Both the position numbers and the translations under genes were made by a program. A DNA stretch of 7,436 nt from an uncultured Eubacterium sp. Lineage in GTDB: Bacteria; Bacillota; Clostridia; Oscillospirales; Acutalibacteraceae. The stretch is from the NCBI GenBank assembly GCA_902462495.1, contig CABQCC010000072.1, positions 1-7,436 on the forward strand. The letters run 5' to 3'. Below are positions 6,958 to 7,436 of this stretch, piece after piece (position 1 is the first letter of the stretch; every line of letters begins with the position of its first letter). Under the pieces are notes generated by a model, which was not told the DNA's origin, did not search any database, and was given only the letters and a program-made list of their open reading frames with translations.

Positions 6958-6999
6958 AAAAACAAACAGGCAAGCGATGCCAAACAGGTATCACTTGCC
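6958..6999 (-). terminator. Intrinsic (possibly leaky) terminator after rpsO
   Basis: On the minus strand GGCAAGTGAT (6999-6990) pairs with ATCGCTTGCC (6978-6969) over 10 bp with one U-G wobble. The 11-base loop is followed by an interrupted T-tract, TGTTTGTTTTT, to 6958. It starts 9 bases after the rpsO stop codon. The broken T-tract would suit partial readthrough into pnp, but leakiness is inference. Confidence 0.85.
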
Positions 7000-7008
7000 A
7001 ACGGATTA

Positions 7009-7305
7009 TTAGTCCTCGTTTTCAGCCATGTTACGCTCAAGAGTGTTACGGATGCCGAGCTTTGCGATAAGTGCACGATATTCGTTAATATCCTTCTTGT
7101 AGATGTAAGCAAGAAGGTTTCTTCTGTGACCTACCATCTTGAGAAGGCCTCTGCGTGAGTGATGGTCCTTCTTGTGAACCTTGAGGTGCTCTGTGAGTTC
7201 GTTGATTCTCTTTGTGAGAACAGCAACCTGAACCTGTGCAGAACCTGTGTCACCCTCGTGAGTAGCGTATTCAGCCATAATAGCTTGCTTTTCTGCCTGT
7301 GTCAT
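7009..7305 (-). CDS. rpsO: Small ribosomal subunit protein S15 (uS15)
   Basis: S15 binds the central domain of 16S rRNA early in 30S assembly. The 98-residue protein carries the family signature HKKDHHSRRGLLKMVGHRRN at about 43-62 and the DTGSAQVQVAVLTKRI helix region at 19-34. It is about nine residues longer than the E. coli protein (89), with an acidic-ended C-terminal tail (NTLERNMAENED). The ATG at 7305 is chosen because GAAAGGTG (7322-7315) lies 9 bases upstream. A GTG four codons earlier falls inside that ribosome binding site and cannot be the start. The gene precedes pnp on the same strand, separated by a terminator and a candidate leader hairpin. In several phyla S15 represses its own mRNA by binding a leader structure; foldable sequence upstream would fit this. 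Identification is firm. Confidence 0.97.
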   Translation of the reverse strand: MTQAEKQAIMAEYATHEGDTGSAQVQVAVLTKRINELTEHLKVHKKDHHSRRGLLKMVGHRRNLLAYIYKKDINEYRALIAKLGIRNTLERNMAENED

Positions 7306-7314
7306 AATTAAAAT

Positions 7315-7322
7315 CACCTTTC
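7315..7322 (-). promoter_or_regulatory. Ribosome binding site of rpsO
   Basis: The minus strand reads GAAAGGTG here, ending 9 bases before the rpsO ATG. It excludes the in-frame GTG at 7317-7315 as a start, because that codon is part of the site. Confidence 0.8.
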
Positions 7323-7436
7323 ATAATAATATTTGCATTGCAAAAAACACAGTAGTGGGCTCGGTGTATGTCGTATCCGACTTGCCCATACCGAGTCCGC
7401 CGACAAAGCCAATCACACTGCCCTTTGGCAAAGTTT
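7323..7436 (-). other. Region upstream of rpsO with foldable sequence, unassigned
   Basis: About 114 bases up to the window edge hold no recognisable gene. A hairpin can form from CTCGGT (7360-7365) with ACCGAG (7390-7395), extended by ATG/CAT (7368-7370 with 7387-7389). Alternatively, an inner GTCG/CGAC stem closes a four-base loop (7370-7381). A T6 run on the minus strand (about 7347-7342) follows 12 bases after the hairpin. This could be an S15-responsive leader. A minus-strand frame is also open from the edge to a TGA at 7323-7321, reading GSVIGFVGGLGMGKSDTTYT in part, so the end of an upstream gene cannot be ruled out. I see no convincing promoter. Confidence 0.35.

Noticed and set aside
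7306..7317. A four-residue N-terminal extension of S15 starting at GTG 7317.
   Set aside because: The GTG lies within the GAAAGGTG ribosome binding site; the ATG at 7305 has correct spacing.
7321..7434. The 3' end of a protein gene upstream of rpsO, open for 38 codons and stopping within the rpsO ribosome binding site.
   Set aside because: The stop placement would suit an operon, but the translated tail (ending in TTVFFAMQILL) matches no protein family I know to precede rpsO, and the stretch is too short to judge; not listed as a gene.
1..7436. CRISPR arrays, insertion sequences, tRNA or rRNA genes, and phage or defence genes.
   Set aside because: No spaced direct repeats, transposase-like frames, or recognisable structural RNA sequences were seen on either strand.

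Overview
The window looks like ordinary chromosomal core-gene territory of a low-to-moderate GC Firmicute. A Clostridia relative of the Ruminococcus/Oscillospiraceae type is my best guess. The reasons are the single-chain (alpha2-type) glycyl-tRNA synthetase, the rpsO-pnp gene pair, strong AGGAGG-like ribosome binding sites, and sigma-A-like promoters with AT-rich flanks. The genus is an inference from general style, not something the sequence proves.

Layout from left to right. The 3' part of glyS (glycyl-tRNA synthetase) runs rightwards off the left edge and ends at 1264. It converges on a leftward block of four genes and shares a bidirectional hairpin terminator (1275-1315) with the last of them. 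That gene (1324-2475) encodes a membrane-anchored XRE/Cro-type helix-turn-helix regulator with a large extracytoplasmic C-terminal domain. Next is a 620-residue, three-span membrane protein of unknown function (2627-4489), with a large external domain and a small beta-rich, OB-like C-terminal module. Then come pnp (polynucleotide phosphorylase, 4640-6829) and rpsO (ribosomal protein S15, 7009-7305). No gene-free stretch exceeds 300 bases, and no mobile element, CRISPR array, tRNA or rRNA is visible.

The leftward genes are not one simple operon. rpsO, pnp and the membrane protein gene each end in an intrinsic terminator, and the membrane-protein and regulator genes each have a recognisable promoter. 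rpsO and pnp form the classic translation/RNA-decay pair. Between them lie the rpsO terminator, a long two-part inverted repeat and a weak internal promoter, so pnp is probably expressed both by readthrough and from its own start.

The most interesting signals are regulatory: (1) a perfect 11-bp inverted repeat sitting on the -35 and spacer of the regulator's own promoter, with a second palindrome using the same GGTTG/CAACC half-site, which points to autoregulation; (2) the pnp leader hairpin, whose outer stem pairs a perfect Shine-Dalgarno sequence with an anti-Shine-Dalgarno copy; (3) a foldable, possibly autoregulatory region upstream of rpsO at the right edge. I did not find clear evidence of a wholly new multi-gene system.
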